23,894 nucleotides of DNA from a virus. Position numbers and translations under genes: made by a program. Positions 1-7,949 of the stretch are shown here, in pieces. The notes below the pieces were generated by a model, which saw only the letters and a list, made by a program, of their open reading frames with translations, ran no database searches and was not told where the DNA came from. The stretch's first letter is position 1; each line of letters begins with the position of its first letter. The DNA is taken from IMG/VR virus record IMGVR_UViG_3300047551_000749, positions 1 through 23,894 of that record. One strand, given 5' to 3'.

Positions 1-1
1 G

Positions 2-445
2 AAGCCCGATCGATGGCGCGACACCATCAGCATCAACTATGGCACCGGCACGGGTAATAACGTCCATACGCCGGTTTTCCCGCGCTCATACGAGTACATC
101 CGTAGCTATTGGCCAAATGAGACGACCACGGGTGAGCCTCAGTTTTACGCGGATTACGACTATAAGCACTGGATCTTTGCGCCGACTCCGGACGCGGATT
201 ACCCGCTAGAAGTGCTGTATTACGAACTGCCGCCGCTTCTGGACGAGACAAATCAGACCAACTGGCTGTCGGAGTTCGCACCGAATTTACTGCTGTACGG
301 GTCGCTGGTGGAGGCTACGCCCTTTGTTAAGGACGACCAGCGCGTGCAGTTGTGGCAGTCCTACTACGACCGATCGCTGGCCGCGCTTAATGGCGAGGAC
401 CTCCAGAAGATTGTTGATCGGTCTACGAATCGCCGGGAGGCATAA
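2..445 (+). CDS. Phage adaptor-like protein (SU10-type), 5' end cut off
   Basis: The reading frame is open from the first bases of the window to TAA at 443-445, so this is the C-terminal 147 residues of a longer protein. The stretch rich in Tyr and Trp, followed by a segment reading LLYGSLVEATPFVKDD and then WQSYYDRSLAAL, resembles the C-terminal part of podovirus adaptor proteins that sit under the portal and connect it to the tail (SU10 adaptor family). Adaptors are usually about 200 residues, so roughly the first quarter is probably missing. Position next to an appendage gene and a nozzle-like gene supports a connector role. The family call rests on remembered motif similarity, not a search. 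The next gene begins immediately after the stop codon. Confidence 0.6.
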   Translation, partial: KPDRWRDTISINYGTGTGNNVHTPVFPRSYEYIRSYWPNETTTGEPQFYADYDYKHWIFAPTPDADYPLEVLYYELPPLLDETNQTNWLSEFAPNLLLYGSLVEATPFVKDDQRVQLWQSYYDRSLAALNGEDLQKIVDRSTNRREA

Positions 446-1642
446 GTGACTACCTATACCAATACGTTTGGTGGGACGAATATCTACCCGAGCGATGTCT
501 CGTACCGTTATGTATCGCTGACCATTGATCAGGTGCTTGACTGGCCGTTAGAGGCTGCTCCGAGCACGGACGTTGTGGCTTCCATTATGGATGTCAACGC
601 AACGGCGACGAGCCTAGTCATCACGATGCCTGATGCGACCGAAGGCAGCAATGGGGCAACGGTTCTTTTCAACAACGTCGGTGCTAACACCTTTACGGTT
701 AAGACCAGCACGGGCACAGTGATTTGCGCTCCTCAATCGGGCGATGCGTTTCAGATCTATCTAACCAACAACAGCACGGCAGCGGGCACTTGGCGTTCGT
801 TCCAATATGGTGCATCGGTATCGTCAACCAATGCGGCTGCTTTGGCGGGGCTTGGCATCAAGGCCATCACCACAACGCTAAACCAATCTACGCCGGTCAG
901 CACGCTTAGCACCAATTACACAGCTGGTCCAAATGACCGAGCGAAGGCTTTAGTGTGGACAGGCGGTGCTGGCACGTTGTCATTTAATTCCGCGCCGACG
1001 CTGGGCAATGACTGGTTTATTAATATCCGAAATGGCGGAACTGGCGATCTAACTCTGGACCCAAGCAGCAGCGAAAACATTAATGGCGCGGCTACTTTAG
1101 TTTTGTCTCCCGGTGATAGCGCAATCGTTATTACGGACGGAGTTGAATTTTGGACAATTGGTCTTGGTCAGTCTGCGGTTTATGCATTTAGCGTTCTTCA
1201 GATTGACATTTCTGGCAGCGGTAATTACACGCTATCAGTTTCTGAACTTAACAAAACAGCGTACATTTTTACCGGAACGCTGACTGGCAATCGCGACATC
1301 ATTGTTCCGACGACTGTTCAACAGTACTGGGTTAGCAATCAAACTAGCGGCGCTTATACCCTAGGCATTCGCACGGCTGGGCAATCAAGCCCCGGCGTTA
1401 CTGTTTCTTCTGCTGCACGAGCCATCTTGTATTGCGATGGAACGGATGTGGTAGATGCTGATACGTCAACAATTGGTCTTCCCGTACCAATTAGCCAAGG
1501 TGGCACAGGCGCAACAACCGCAGCCAACGCGAGAACAAACTTGGGCGCTACGTCCATTGGTAATGCTGTCTTTACTGCGGCAAATGAAGCAGCGGCACAA
1601 ACTGCGCTTGGACTGAATCCGATTGAGGGCGGTACGTACTAA
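446..1642 (+). CDS. Beta-rich virion appendage/fibre-like protein with three modules and a C-terminal hinge motif
   Basis: 398 residues starting at GTG 446, one base after the adaptor stop, with GGGAGG five bases upstream. The protein is rich in Thr, Ser, Gly and Asn, typical of beta-structured tail appendages. Three similar segments follow each other (about residues 40-125, 128-240 and 245-340). Each ends in a strand-turn such as FQIYLTNNS...W, AIVITDGVEFW or AILYCDGTDV, which suggests tandem beta-sandwich modules. Residues from about 348 carry PISQGGTGATTAANARTNLG, a hinge or collar signature common near the ends of phage tail-fibre proteins. No catalytic motif is visible. A receptor-binding or head-decoration role is inferred. 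Its place between adaptor and nozzle-like genes argues for a virion structural protein. The stop overlaps the next start by one base (TAATG). Confidence 0.6.
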   Translation: MTTYTNTFGGTNIYPSDVSYRYVSLTIDQVLDWPLEAAPSTDVVASIMDVNATATSLVITMPDATEGSNGATVLFNNVGANTFTVKTSTGTVICAPQSGDAFQIYLTNNSTAAGTWRSFQYGASVSSTNAAALAGLGIKAITTTLNQSTPVSTLSTNYTAGPNDRAKALVWTGGAGTLSFNSAPTLGNDWFINIRNGGTGDLTLDPSSSENINGAATLVLSPGDSAIVITDGVEFWTIGLGQSAVYAFSVLQIDISGSGNYTLSVSELNKTAYIFTGTLTGNRDIIVPTTVQQYWVSNQTSGAYTLGIRTAGQSSPGVTVSSAARAILYCDGTDVVDADTSTIGLPVPISQGGTGATTAANARTNLGATSIGNAVFTAANEAAAQTALGLNPIEGGTY

Positions 1643-3252
1643 TGCCCCTTCAGCCGGTCATCGTTCGCTCTGAAGCGGGGATTAAACGCGACGGAACGAA
1701 GTTTGAAGGTAACTTTTATGTGGACGGGCAGTGGGTCCGTTTTCAGCGTGGGTTGCCTCGAAAGATCGGTGGCTTTCGTGCGCTGCAAGATCGGCTGGAT
1801 GGCATTGCTCGTGGCATGCACGTTCACAATCATAATGCTTATACGTATGTACACGTAGGTACAGCGCAGGGCGTATTCCGGTTTCGGCTTAGCCAGAACG
1901 GTCAGTCCAGCATTGTTACCGATCGCACGTACAGCGGATACGTTGCCAACTCCAATAACCTTTGGCAGTTTGATGTGGCGTTTAACACCACAAACAGTCA
2001 GAACGAAATTCTGGCTCATGCTGCACCAAACATTGAAGACATCTCTTCGGACGCTTCTGGGCAGCTTTACCAAGGTTTTGATAACGGAACGAGCGAGTTG
2101 GTCCCGGTTTCTGGCATTACCGTTTCTGGCGGTATCGTTGCCCTTGCGCCGTATGTGTTTGCGTATGGATCAGATGGCTTCATTCAATGGAGTCGAGCAG
2201 GGTACACGGACGACTGGTCAGGCGGCGATGCTGGTGAGGCGCGTGTTACGAGCCAGAAGATTGTCAAAGGTCTTCCGCTTCGATCCGGTGCAGGTAACGC
2301 TCCATCTGGACTTTTTTGGTCATTGGATTCCGTAATCCGAGCCACGTATGTCGGTGGCGCTGCCGTTTTTCAGTTTGACACCATTACCTCGCAGTCAAGC
2401 ATTCTCTCGTCGCAGAGTGTGATTGAGTACGACGGTATCTACTTCTGGTGCGGTGTTGACCGTTTCTTGATGTTTAACGGTGTCGTGCGTGAAGTGCCGA
2501 ACTCGCTGAACCTAAACTGGTTCTATGACAACTTGAACTACGATCAGCGACAGAAGGTCTTTGCGTTTAAGGTGCCGCGTTGGGGGGAGATTTGGTGGTG
2601 TTACCCGCGTGGTAATGCAACCGAGTGTACGCATGCGGTCATCTACAACGTGCGTGAGAATACGTGGTACGACACGGAACTTCCGAACGGCGGTCGCTCT
2701 GCGGGTCAGTACGCGCAGGTCTTTAGTTCGCCGCTGGTGATTGGCGTCATTGATACCGAGACGACGCAGTATCGTGGCACGCAAGATAGCGAGCGCCGCG
2801 TAACGGAAGACGACCAGCCGCGCATCATCAACGACCCCAAGGGCAACGTGGTGTGGCAGCACGAGTACGGCACCGATGAGATTAACGGCGATCAGATTCG
2901 CCCGGTGCAGTCGTATTTTGAGACGGCAGACATGTCTCTTTTAACTTCTGAACAGCCGCAGAACATGGCGGTTCGTGTGGAGTACCTAGAACCCGACTTC
3001 GTGCAGTCTGGGAACATGACCGTACAAGTCACGGGCCGCGCTAACGCCAAATCAGGCGAGGTCACGAGCGATCCGCAAACGATTTATGCTACGCCCACCG
3101 AGCGTCAGCAGCAGTTGGTGTACTTCCGTGAGATTCGTCGCGAAATGCGCTTTCGGTTTGAAAGCAACACGCTGGGTGGGAACTACCAGATGGGGCAGAT
3201 TATTGCTCACATCGAACCGGCTACGGGTACGATCCTTGGAGAGAATCCATGA
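1642..3252 (+). CDS. Tail nozzle / packaged-DNA stabilisation-type protein
   Basis: 536 residues. The N-terminus contains AGIKRDGTKFEGNFYVDGQW followed by VRFQRGLPRKIGGFRAL, an opening seen in many podovirus proteins annotated as phage stabilisation or nozzle proteins (P22 gp10-like in role). The rest is dominated by Trp, Tyr and Gly with alternating strand-like segments (for example WCGVDRFLMFNG and VIYNVRENTWYDTELPNGG), consistent with a beta-propeller-like or beta-rich tail tube tip. There is no signal peptide or membrane segment. Gene order adaptor, appendage, this protein fits the connector-to-tail axis. The start overlaps the upstream stop (TAATG) and has only a weak ribosome site (GAGGG about 12 bases upstream), suggesting translational coupling. 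The exact family is inferred; a plain structural protein is the alternative. Confidence 0.5.
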   Translation: MPLQPVIVRSEAGIKRDGTKFEGNFYVDGQWVRFQRGLPRKIGGFRALQDRLDGIARGMHVHNHNAYTYVHVGTAQGVFRFRLSQNGQSSIVTDRTYSGYVANSNNLWQFDVAFNTTNSQNEILAHAAPNIEDISSDASGQLYQGFDNGTSELVPVSGITVSGGIVALAPYVFAYGSDGFIQWSRAGYTDDWSGGDAGEARVTSQKIVKGLPLRSGAGNAPSGLFWSLDSVIRATYVGGAAVFQFDTITSQSSILSSQSVIEYDGIYFWCGVDRFLMFNGVVREVPNSLNLNWFYDNLNYDQRQKVFAFKVPRWGEIWWCYPRGNATECTHAVIYNVRENTWYDTELPNGGRSAGQYAQVFSSPLVIGVIDTETTQYRGTQDSERRVTEDDQPRIINDPKGNVVWQHEYGTDEINGDQIRPVQSYFETADMSLLTSEQPQNMAVRVEYLEPDFVQSGNMTVQVTGRANAKSGEVTSDPQTIYATPTERQQQLVYFREIRREMRFRFESNTLGGNYQMGQIIAHIEPATGTILGENP

Positions 3253-3488
3253 GAACGCATCGCATCGTAGACCCGCGTGGCATTGACTTGCAGTACTGGG
3301 CAGACACGCTCTGCTTGGACTTGGACGAGTATGCGGTCATTCCGCAGCTTTATGATAAGAACCGATGGCAGGACTGGGCTGCGGGCTTGATCGGCATCAA
3401 CGGCATCTCGCAACTAAACCCTCCGTCGCCGTATCAGTTTGACGATTGGCGTGAATGGGCGCTTCGCTTCTATCAGGTTTTGGATTAG
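3249..3488 (+). CDS. Small conserved phage protein, unknown function
   Basis: 79 residues. ATG at 3249 overlaps the upstream TGA (ATGA) and has GGAG eight bases upstream, so translation is probably coupled to the nozzle-like gene. The protein is rich in Trp, Asp and Tyr (for example WADTLCLDLDEYAVIP and DDWREWALRFYQVLD), with no Cys motif, membrane segment or recognisable enzyme motif. Small proteins of this kind are common between tail genes in podoviruses and may be minor virion components or assembly factors. I do not recognise a named family. The context and clean start make it very likely to be a real gene. Confidence 0.7.
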   Translation: MRTHRIVDPRGIDLQYWADTLCLDLDEYAVIPQLYDKNRWQDWAAGLIGINGISQLNPPSPYQFDDWREWALRFYQVLD

Positions 3489-3495
3489 GTGAACC

Positions 3496-6492
3496 ATGGC
3501 TAGCTACTACACTTACGGCGCAGTTCCAACGGCTGAGGAAACGGTCTTCGGCCCGCTTTCTTCTGGTTACGCTGATGGTGGTGAAGTGGACGATTTAATT
3601 CCGCAAGCCCCTCCAGAAGATCCAATGCGCGGAGTTAGTGGTCCCGAAATGTTTCGTTGGTCAGACGGCACATATCACTTTATGCCTGAAGGGTCTGGGC
3701 AAAGAACTCCAATTGATCAGCTTCCTGACTATTATCGTCGTCTAACTGAAGAGGCTTTGGCTAAGTCACCGCTTGAAAGTTCCCCCGGACCGGGACTAGG
3801 TGGAGACGAGCCGGTTTACACCCCGCGTGGGGAGGATGTTCCGGTAACGCCGCTTGCTTCTGCTGCGCCGCCTCCGCCGCCTGCTGCCGCTCAATACGAC
3901 GAAAAGGGAAACTTGCTTGCCTCGTCAGATTCGCCGTTGTCTCAAATGAGCGGAGGTACGCCTGACTGGATTAAGAGAATGCAAGCCTTTGGGGCAGCGC
4001 CATCCCTTGTTCAAAATCTTGTAAATATTGGAACTGGCGGTACAGATATTGCTGCTGGAAATCTTTACAAGGTTAAAAAAGATCAAGCAATAAAAAGCTT
4101 TGAGGAGCGACTTAAATCAGTAGAAGCCGGTGGTTACTTAACGCCGGAAGTTGAGCAGTCCTTAAAGGATAATTTGTCTTATGAGTTAGAACAAATTTCT
4201 GCTGGAGAGAGCGCGTATTTAAATTCTCTTCCTCAAAGACAAGTCCTTTCCGACCTGTTGAAGAACAACCAATTCTCCGAGGCAATTAAGTACGCTCAAG
4301 ATAATGGGATGCAGACTTTGCTGACTCGTCCGGATGAGTTAAGCAACCTTCGCCAGCCTTTCACGAAAGACGAAGCCCGTCAGTTTATGCGGAGCTTAAC
4401 TCCCGAGTTTTTTAAGAGCGCATACGGCGATCAATACGAATACGACAAGGCTTGGAAGTTTGACCCAGAAGGCGCTGAAGAGCGCGGTGCATTGGCTTGG
4501 GTATCCGGAGCAGGTACTCCGGGGATGGCTATGTCGGAAACCGGCTACCCGATGCTCGATAGGGTTCTTAAGGCGCAAGAGTTAAGAAGCGAAAAAGGCT
4601 CTGTCTTTGAAAAAATATTTAAAGCAGCCGCGATCGCCGCAGCAGTGTTTGGCGGTGCTCAACTTCTTGGAGCATTAGGCAGTGCAGGGGGCGCAGGGGC
4701 TGCGGGAGCTGGAACCGCTGGTGCTGGTGCTGCGGGTGGTGCGGGAGCGGGGGCTGCTGGTGCAGGGCTTTCTGGGGCGGCGGCTGGCGCTGGAGGGTTA
4801 AGCGCTGCTCAGCTCGCTAGCGTATTACCTGAAGTAGTCATTACTGCAAGTAAAGTAAGTCCGCTTTTAGCGGGAGCTGGTGCTGCTGGAGCAGGACTCG
4901 CAGCTTCAGAGCTAGCTGGAATGGGATCAAAAGCTGCCGTTGCTCAACCTTCCACGCAAGTTCCACCTACTGATGGCCTAGAGGAAGTTGTGGTTCAAGC
5001 TGCTAAACGCGGACCATATTCATTGCTTGGTCCCGGCACTTTGGCATCAACGTCATTAATGACTCCTGGGTCAATATCAGACATTCCAACTGACATTTAC
5101 GGTCAACCGACTGAACCGACCGAAATCACGGAGCCTGCGGAACAAACGCAGAAAAAACCATTTGAAGATCGACTTGAAGAAGTTGTAGTCACGGGTAGCA
5201 AGTACAAACCCGGAATAATTGATCTTGGTGCTATTGGTACTGGTGGCTTAACAGCAGCTCAACTAATGCAAGGCTTTACGGAGCCGACGCTGCGGCCTTA
5301 TGAAGAACTACCGCCAGAAGGAGGGCCTATTGAGGAAGTTGTTGTCACCGGAAGCAAGCCTTCACCGATTGATCTTATGGATGTTGGAATTGGCGGGCTT
5401 ACTGCTGCTCAGTTAATGCAAGGATACACACAACCAAATATTGGACCATACGAGCAAGTGGCAACAGAGCCTTCTCCTGAAGAAACGAAACAGCCGTTTG
5501 AAGATCGCTTGGACGAGGTTGTTGTTACTGGTAGCAGGTATCAGCCCGGTATTCTTGATTTGGGAGCAATTGGAACTGGTGGGTTAACAGCAGCAGAATT
5601 GTTAAAGGGATTTACTGAACCCAGTCTTCGTCCATATGAGGAACTTCCGCCAGAAGGCGAACCTATTGAGGAAGTTGTTGTCACGGGAAGCAAGCCGCCA
5701 CCGATTGATCTTATGGATGTTGGAATTGGCGGGCTTACTGCTGCTCAATTAATGCAAGGGTTTACACAGCCAAAGGTTGATCCGTTTACAGGCGAACCAA
5801 AAGAGCCGCCAAAAACAGAGCAAGAGTTAGACAAAATTCAGGCTGCTTTAAAAGCAGGAACTCCCATTCCGGGAACAAGTTCTTTCCTCAAAGACTTAAT
5901 AAGCAAATACGGCACTCTTGAAAACGCGCTTAAAGTTCTCGGCGCTCTTGGCGCTGGCGCTGCTAAGGGTCCCAAGATGCCTACTGGTGGCGCGGGTGCA
6001 GGCACAGGCGGTATGGGTGGCGCGTTGCCGAAGTACACCTACGCTCGTCAGCAGTTGAGTCCAGATATTGATTACTACACCTACGGCACTCGACCGGAGG
6101 CGCGGTTCTTTGAGCAGGGGCTTAAATTAGAACAGCCTACGCAACCTGAGCCGCCGCAAGGTCCGCCTTCTAAGCCACCAGTGGAAGAGCCGGTCTTTGC
6201 CACGGGCGGTCTGACGGGCTACGCCAAGGGTGGCTCCAAGAGTTCGCGGTACGTAGATGGCCCCGGCTCCGGGCGGGACGACAAGATCCCGGCTCTGCTG
6301 AGCGATGGGGAATATGTGATTGATGCTGAAACGCTGGCTCTGCTCGGGGACGGCTCGACCAAGGAGGGTGCTCGGCGCATGGATAAGTTCCGTGCTAAGA
6401 TCCGCAAGCACAAGGGTCGTGCCCTATCGCGTGGCCGGATTAGTCCAAACGCAAAGTCGCCCGAAAAATATATGGGCGGAGGGTTGACCTAA
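3496..6492 (+). CDS. Large repetitive virion protein with TonB-box-like repeats
   Basis: 998 residues; ATG 3496 is preceded by AGGTGA. In order: an N-terminal YYTYG motif and acidic/proline segment (residues 1-150); a charged helical region (about 150-370); an Ala/Gly-rich hydrophobic stretch (about 375-445); then a proline-rich repeat region with six TonB-box-like motifs starting near residues 446, 496, 561, 613, 673 and 725. The last four read (E/D)EVVVTGS(K/R). A second YYTYG lies near residue 857. The C-terminus (about 915-998) carries DDKIPALLSDGEYVIDAETL and LLGDGSTKEGARRM, a segment I associate with many phage structural proteins. No enzyme motif is visible. Neighbours are nozzle-like and ejection-like genes, so a virion or ejected protein is likely. 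The TonB link is inference. The stop overlaps the next start (TAATG). Confidence 0.6.
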   Translation: MASYYTYGAVPTAEETVFGPLSSGYADGGEVDDLIPQAPPEDPMRGVSGPEMFRWSDGTYHFMPEGSGQRTPIDQLPDYYRRLTEEALAKSPLESSPGPGLGGDEPVYTPRGEDVPVTPLASAAPPPPPAAAQYDEKGNLLASSDSPLSQMSGGTPDWIKRMQAFGAAPSLVQNLVNIGTGGTDIAAGNLYKVKKDQAIKSFEERLKSVEAGGYLTPEVEQSLKDNLSYELEQISAGESAYLNSLPQRQVLSDLLKNNQFSEAIKYAQDNGMQTLLTRPDELSNLRQPFTKDEARQFMRSLTPEFFKSAYGDQYEYDKAWKFDPEGAEERGALAWVSGAGTPGMAMSETGYPMLDRVLKAQELRSEKGSVFEKIFKAAAIAAAVFGGAQLLGALGSAGGAGAAGAGTAGAGAAGGAGAGAAGAGLSGAAAGAGGLSAAQLASVLPEVVITASKVSPLLAGAGAAGAGLAASELAGMGSKAAVAQPSTQVPPTDGLEEVVVQAAKRGPYSLLGPGTLASTSLMTPGSISDIPTDIYGQPTEPTEITEPAEQTQKKPFEDRLEEVVVTGSKYKPGIIDLGAIGTGGLTAAQLMQGFTEPTLRPYEELPPEGGPIEEVVVTGSKPSPIDLMDVGIGGLTAAQLMQGYTQPNIGPYEQVATEPSPEETKQPFEDRLDEVVVTGSRYQPGILDLGAIGTGGLTAAELLKGFTEPSLRPYEELPPEGEPIEEVVVTGSKPPPIDLMDVGIGGLTAAQLMQGFTQPKVDPFTGEPKEPPKTEQELDKIQAALKAGTPIPGTSSFLKDLISKYGTLENALKVLGALGAGAAKGPKMPTGGAGAGTGGMGGALPKYTYARQQLSPDIDYYTYGTRPEARFFEQGLKLEQPTQPEPPQGPPSKPPVEEPVFATGGLTGYAKGGSKSSRYVDGPGSGRDDKIPALLSDGEYVIDAETLALLGDGSTKEGARRMDKFRAKIRKHKGRALSRGRISPNAKSPEKYMGGGLT
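5161..5780 (+). repeat. 336-bp in-frame tandem duplication inside the 998-aa virion gene
   Basis: Two copies of a 112-residue unit start at about 5161 and 5497, each opening with FEDRL(E/D)EVVVTGS. Each unit holds two half-units (52 and 60 residues), and each half-unit begins with a TonB-box-like motif and continues into a GGLTAA(Q/E)L segment and a proline-rich turn. By eye, the first half-units differ at about 27 of 99 bases, mostly at third positions. The second half-units (from 5332 and 5668) differ at about 5 of 93 bases. Confidence 0.85.
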
Positions 6493-7931
6493 TGGGTGTC
6501 CTAGACTTTCTTTTCGAGGGCAGCGCCCCGACTCCCGGCACGACCGGAACGACAACTTCTACTCAGCTTCCTGAGTGGTACACCCAGTACACAACGGACA
6601 TGCTGGGCCGCGCTCAAGCAGCCACAAACCTTCCGTATGCCCAGTACACGGGGCCGCGTATTGCCGCGTTCACTCCGACTGAGCTAGCCGGATTTGAAGC
6701 TACCAAAGCAGCAGCTAGAGCTTATCAGCCGTTTCTCCAACAGGCTGGGGCTACATTAGGACAAGCGGCGGGCGTTAGCGGCGCGGCAGCGGCTGATCCT
6801 TATTTGTCTCAAGCGACGAGTATGAGAGGTGCCGTTACGGCAGCGCCTTATCTTACTCAGGCCGGAGGGATGTCTGCATTAACCGCAGCTCAACCCATGT
6901 TTACGCAGGCCATGGCTCCGATCCAGCAGGCCGGTCAAGCATCAGCAGTAACCGCAGCCAGTCCGTTCTTGGCCGGTGCAGCTCGCACGTTCCCGCAGGC
7001 GGCTCAGGAATACATGAGTCCGTATCTCAAAAATGTCGTGGAACAGATGGGCGACATTGGCGTGCGTCAGCTTAAAGAGAAATATCTTCCAGCGGTCGGC
7101 CAAGAGTTCATCCAAGCCGGTCAGTTTGGCGTGGGTCCGGGTAGCACCCGTATGGGCGAGTTTGGCGCTCGGGCGTTGCGCGATGTGAACGAAGCCATTC
7201 TTGCCGAACAGGCCAAAGCGCTACAGACGGGATACGGTCAGGCTGCGGATATCTACGGCGAAGATGTTCGTCGCTTGGGTCAGCTTGCTAGTACGGTCGG
7301 TCAGCTCAGCACGGCGGATTACAACCGGCTTCTCGAAAGCGGTGTTCGTATTGCTGACATTGGCGCAAAGACTGGACAGCTTACGAGTGACGATGCACAA
7401 AGACTGGCCGAGATCGGAAAAGTAACAGGCACTCTTACGCAACAGGATGCCGCTAACCTTGCGCGAATCGGAGAGGCAAGAGGTCAGCTCTCGCAGCAAG
7501 ACGCTGCCAATCTTCAAAACATTGCTGCCAAGTACTCCATGCTTGGAGAGTTTGCTCAAACCGCTGGCTTGCGAGGCGCTGGAGCCATTACCGGCGTTGG
7601 CGAAAAAGAGCGTCAGATGCAGCAGGCTAATCTCAACTTGGCCTATCAGGACTTCTTGCGTCAAGAGCAGTATCCGAAAGAGCAGATCAAGTTCTTGTCG
7701 GATGTGCTTGGTGGCGTGCAGTTGCCGCAGACGACGATTAGCAGCACTACATCAATGCCAGCCATGCCGGGGGACCCGTCTACAATTGAAAAAATTATTG
7801 GCGGTGCTGGCGGTGTGGGCAAATTAATTGATTTGTTTAAAAAGTATTATCCTTCTGGATCAAGCGGCTCAACTACTATGCCAGATGTAGATTATATAGA
7901 TGAGCTTCGACGGCTTGGCATTTTGAAATAA
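6492..7931 (+). CDS. Helical virion protein with 18-residue repeats, probable internal/ejection protein
   Basis: 479 residues; ATG 6492 overlaps the previous stop and has GGAGGG upstream. The N-terminus (LPEWYTQYTTDMLGRAQ, then YAQYTGPRIAAFTPTE) matches an opening I recall from podovirus structural proteins of unknown fold. Residues about 75-170 are Ala/Gln-rich with loosely repeated PYLxQA and PFLxxA elements. Residues 295-348 contain three consecutive 18-residue repeats of the form GQLTxxDAxxLAxIGxxx. The C-terminus is a short Ser/Gly/Pro linker ending in DYIDELRRLGILK. There is no membrane segment or catalytic motif. Sequence style and position between large virion proteins suggest a virion component, perhaps ejected with the DNA. 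Function is inferred. Confidence 0.6.
   Translation: MGVLDFLFEGSAPTPGTTGTTTSTQLPEWYTQYTTDMLGRAQAATNLPYAQYTGPRIAAFTPTELAGFEATKAAARAYQPFLQQAGATLGQAAGVSGAAAADPYLSQATSMRGAVTAAPYLTQAGGMSALTAAQPMFTQAMAPIQQAGQASAVTAASPFLAGAARTFPQAAQEYMSPYLKNVVEQMGDIGVRQLKEKYLPAVGQEFIQAGQFGVGPGSTRMGEFGARALRDVNEAILAEQAKALQTGYGQAADIYGEDVRRLGQLASTVGQLSTADYNRLLESGVRIADIGAKTGQLTSDDAQRLAEIGKVTGTLTQQDAANLARIGEARGQLSQQDAANLQNIAAKYSMLGEFAQTAGLRGAGAITGVGEKERQMQQANLNLAYQDFLRQEQYPKEQIKFLSDVLGGVQLPQTTISSTTSMPAMPGDPSTIEKIIGGAGGVGKLIDLFKKYYPSGSSGSTTMPDVDYIDELRRLGILK
7374..7535 (+). repeat. Three tandem 54-bp (18-aa) repeats in the helical virion gene
   Basis: Units at 7374-7427, 7428-7481 and 7482-7535 encode GQLTSDDAQRLAEIGKVT, GTLTQQDAANLARIGEAR and GQLSQQDAANLQNIAAKY. 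A partly matching copy lies just upstream (GQLSTADYNRLLES). The protein pattern is kept better than the DNA, so this is a maintained helical repeat rather than a recent slippage product. Confidence 0.8.
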
Positions 7932-7949
7932 GTTTAGGTAAAGATACTT

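Noticed and set aside
1639-2073. 144-residue frame on the reverse strand inside the nozzle-like gene.
   Set aside because: The composition is not protein-like, there is no family motif, and it is fully antisense to a well-supported gene.
4621-4830. Ala/Gly-rich stretch of the 998-aa protein, considered as transmembrane helices.
   Set aside because: Mostly small residues (Ala, Gly) with few large hydrophobics after the first 20 residues, so low complexity is a simpler explanation; a single membrane-inserting helix near residues 376-395 cannot be excluded.
7374-7535. Regular 54-bp repeats considered as a CRISPR-like array.
   Set aside because: Units are contiguous without spacers, in frame, and conserved at the protein rather than the DNA level.
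7221-7664. 147-residue reverse-strand frame opposite the 18-residue repeat region.
   Set aside because: The length is explained by biased codons of the sense gene; no motif or ribosome site supports it.
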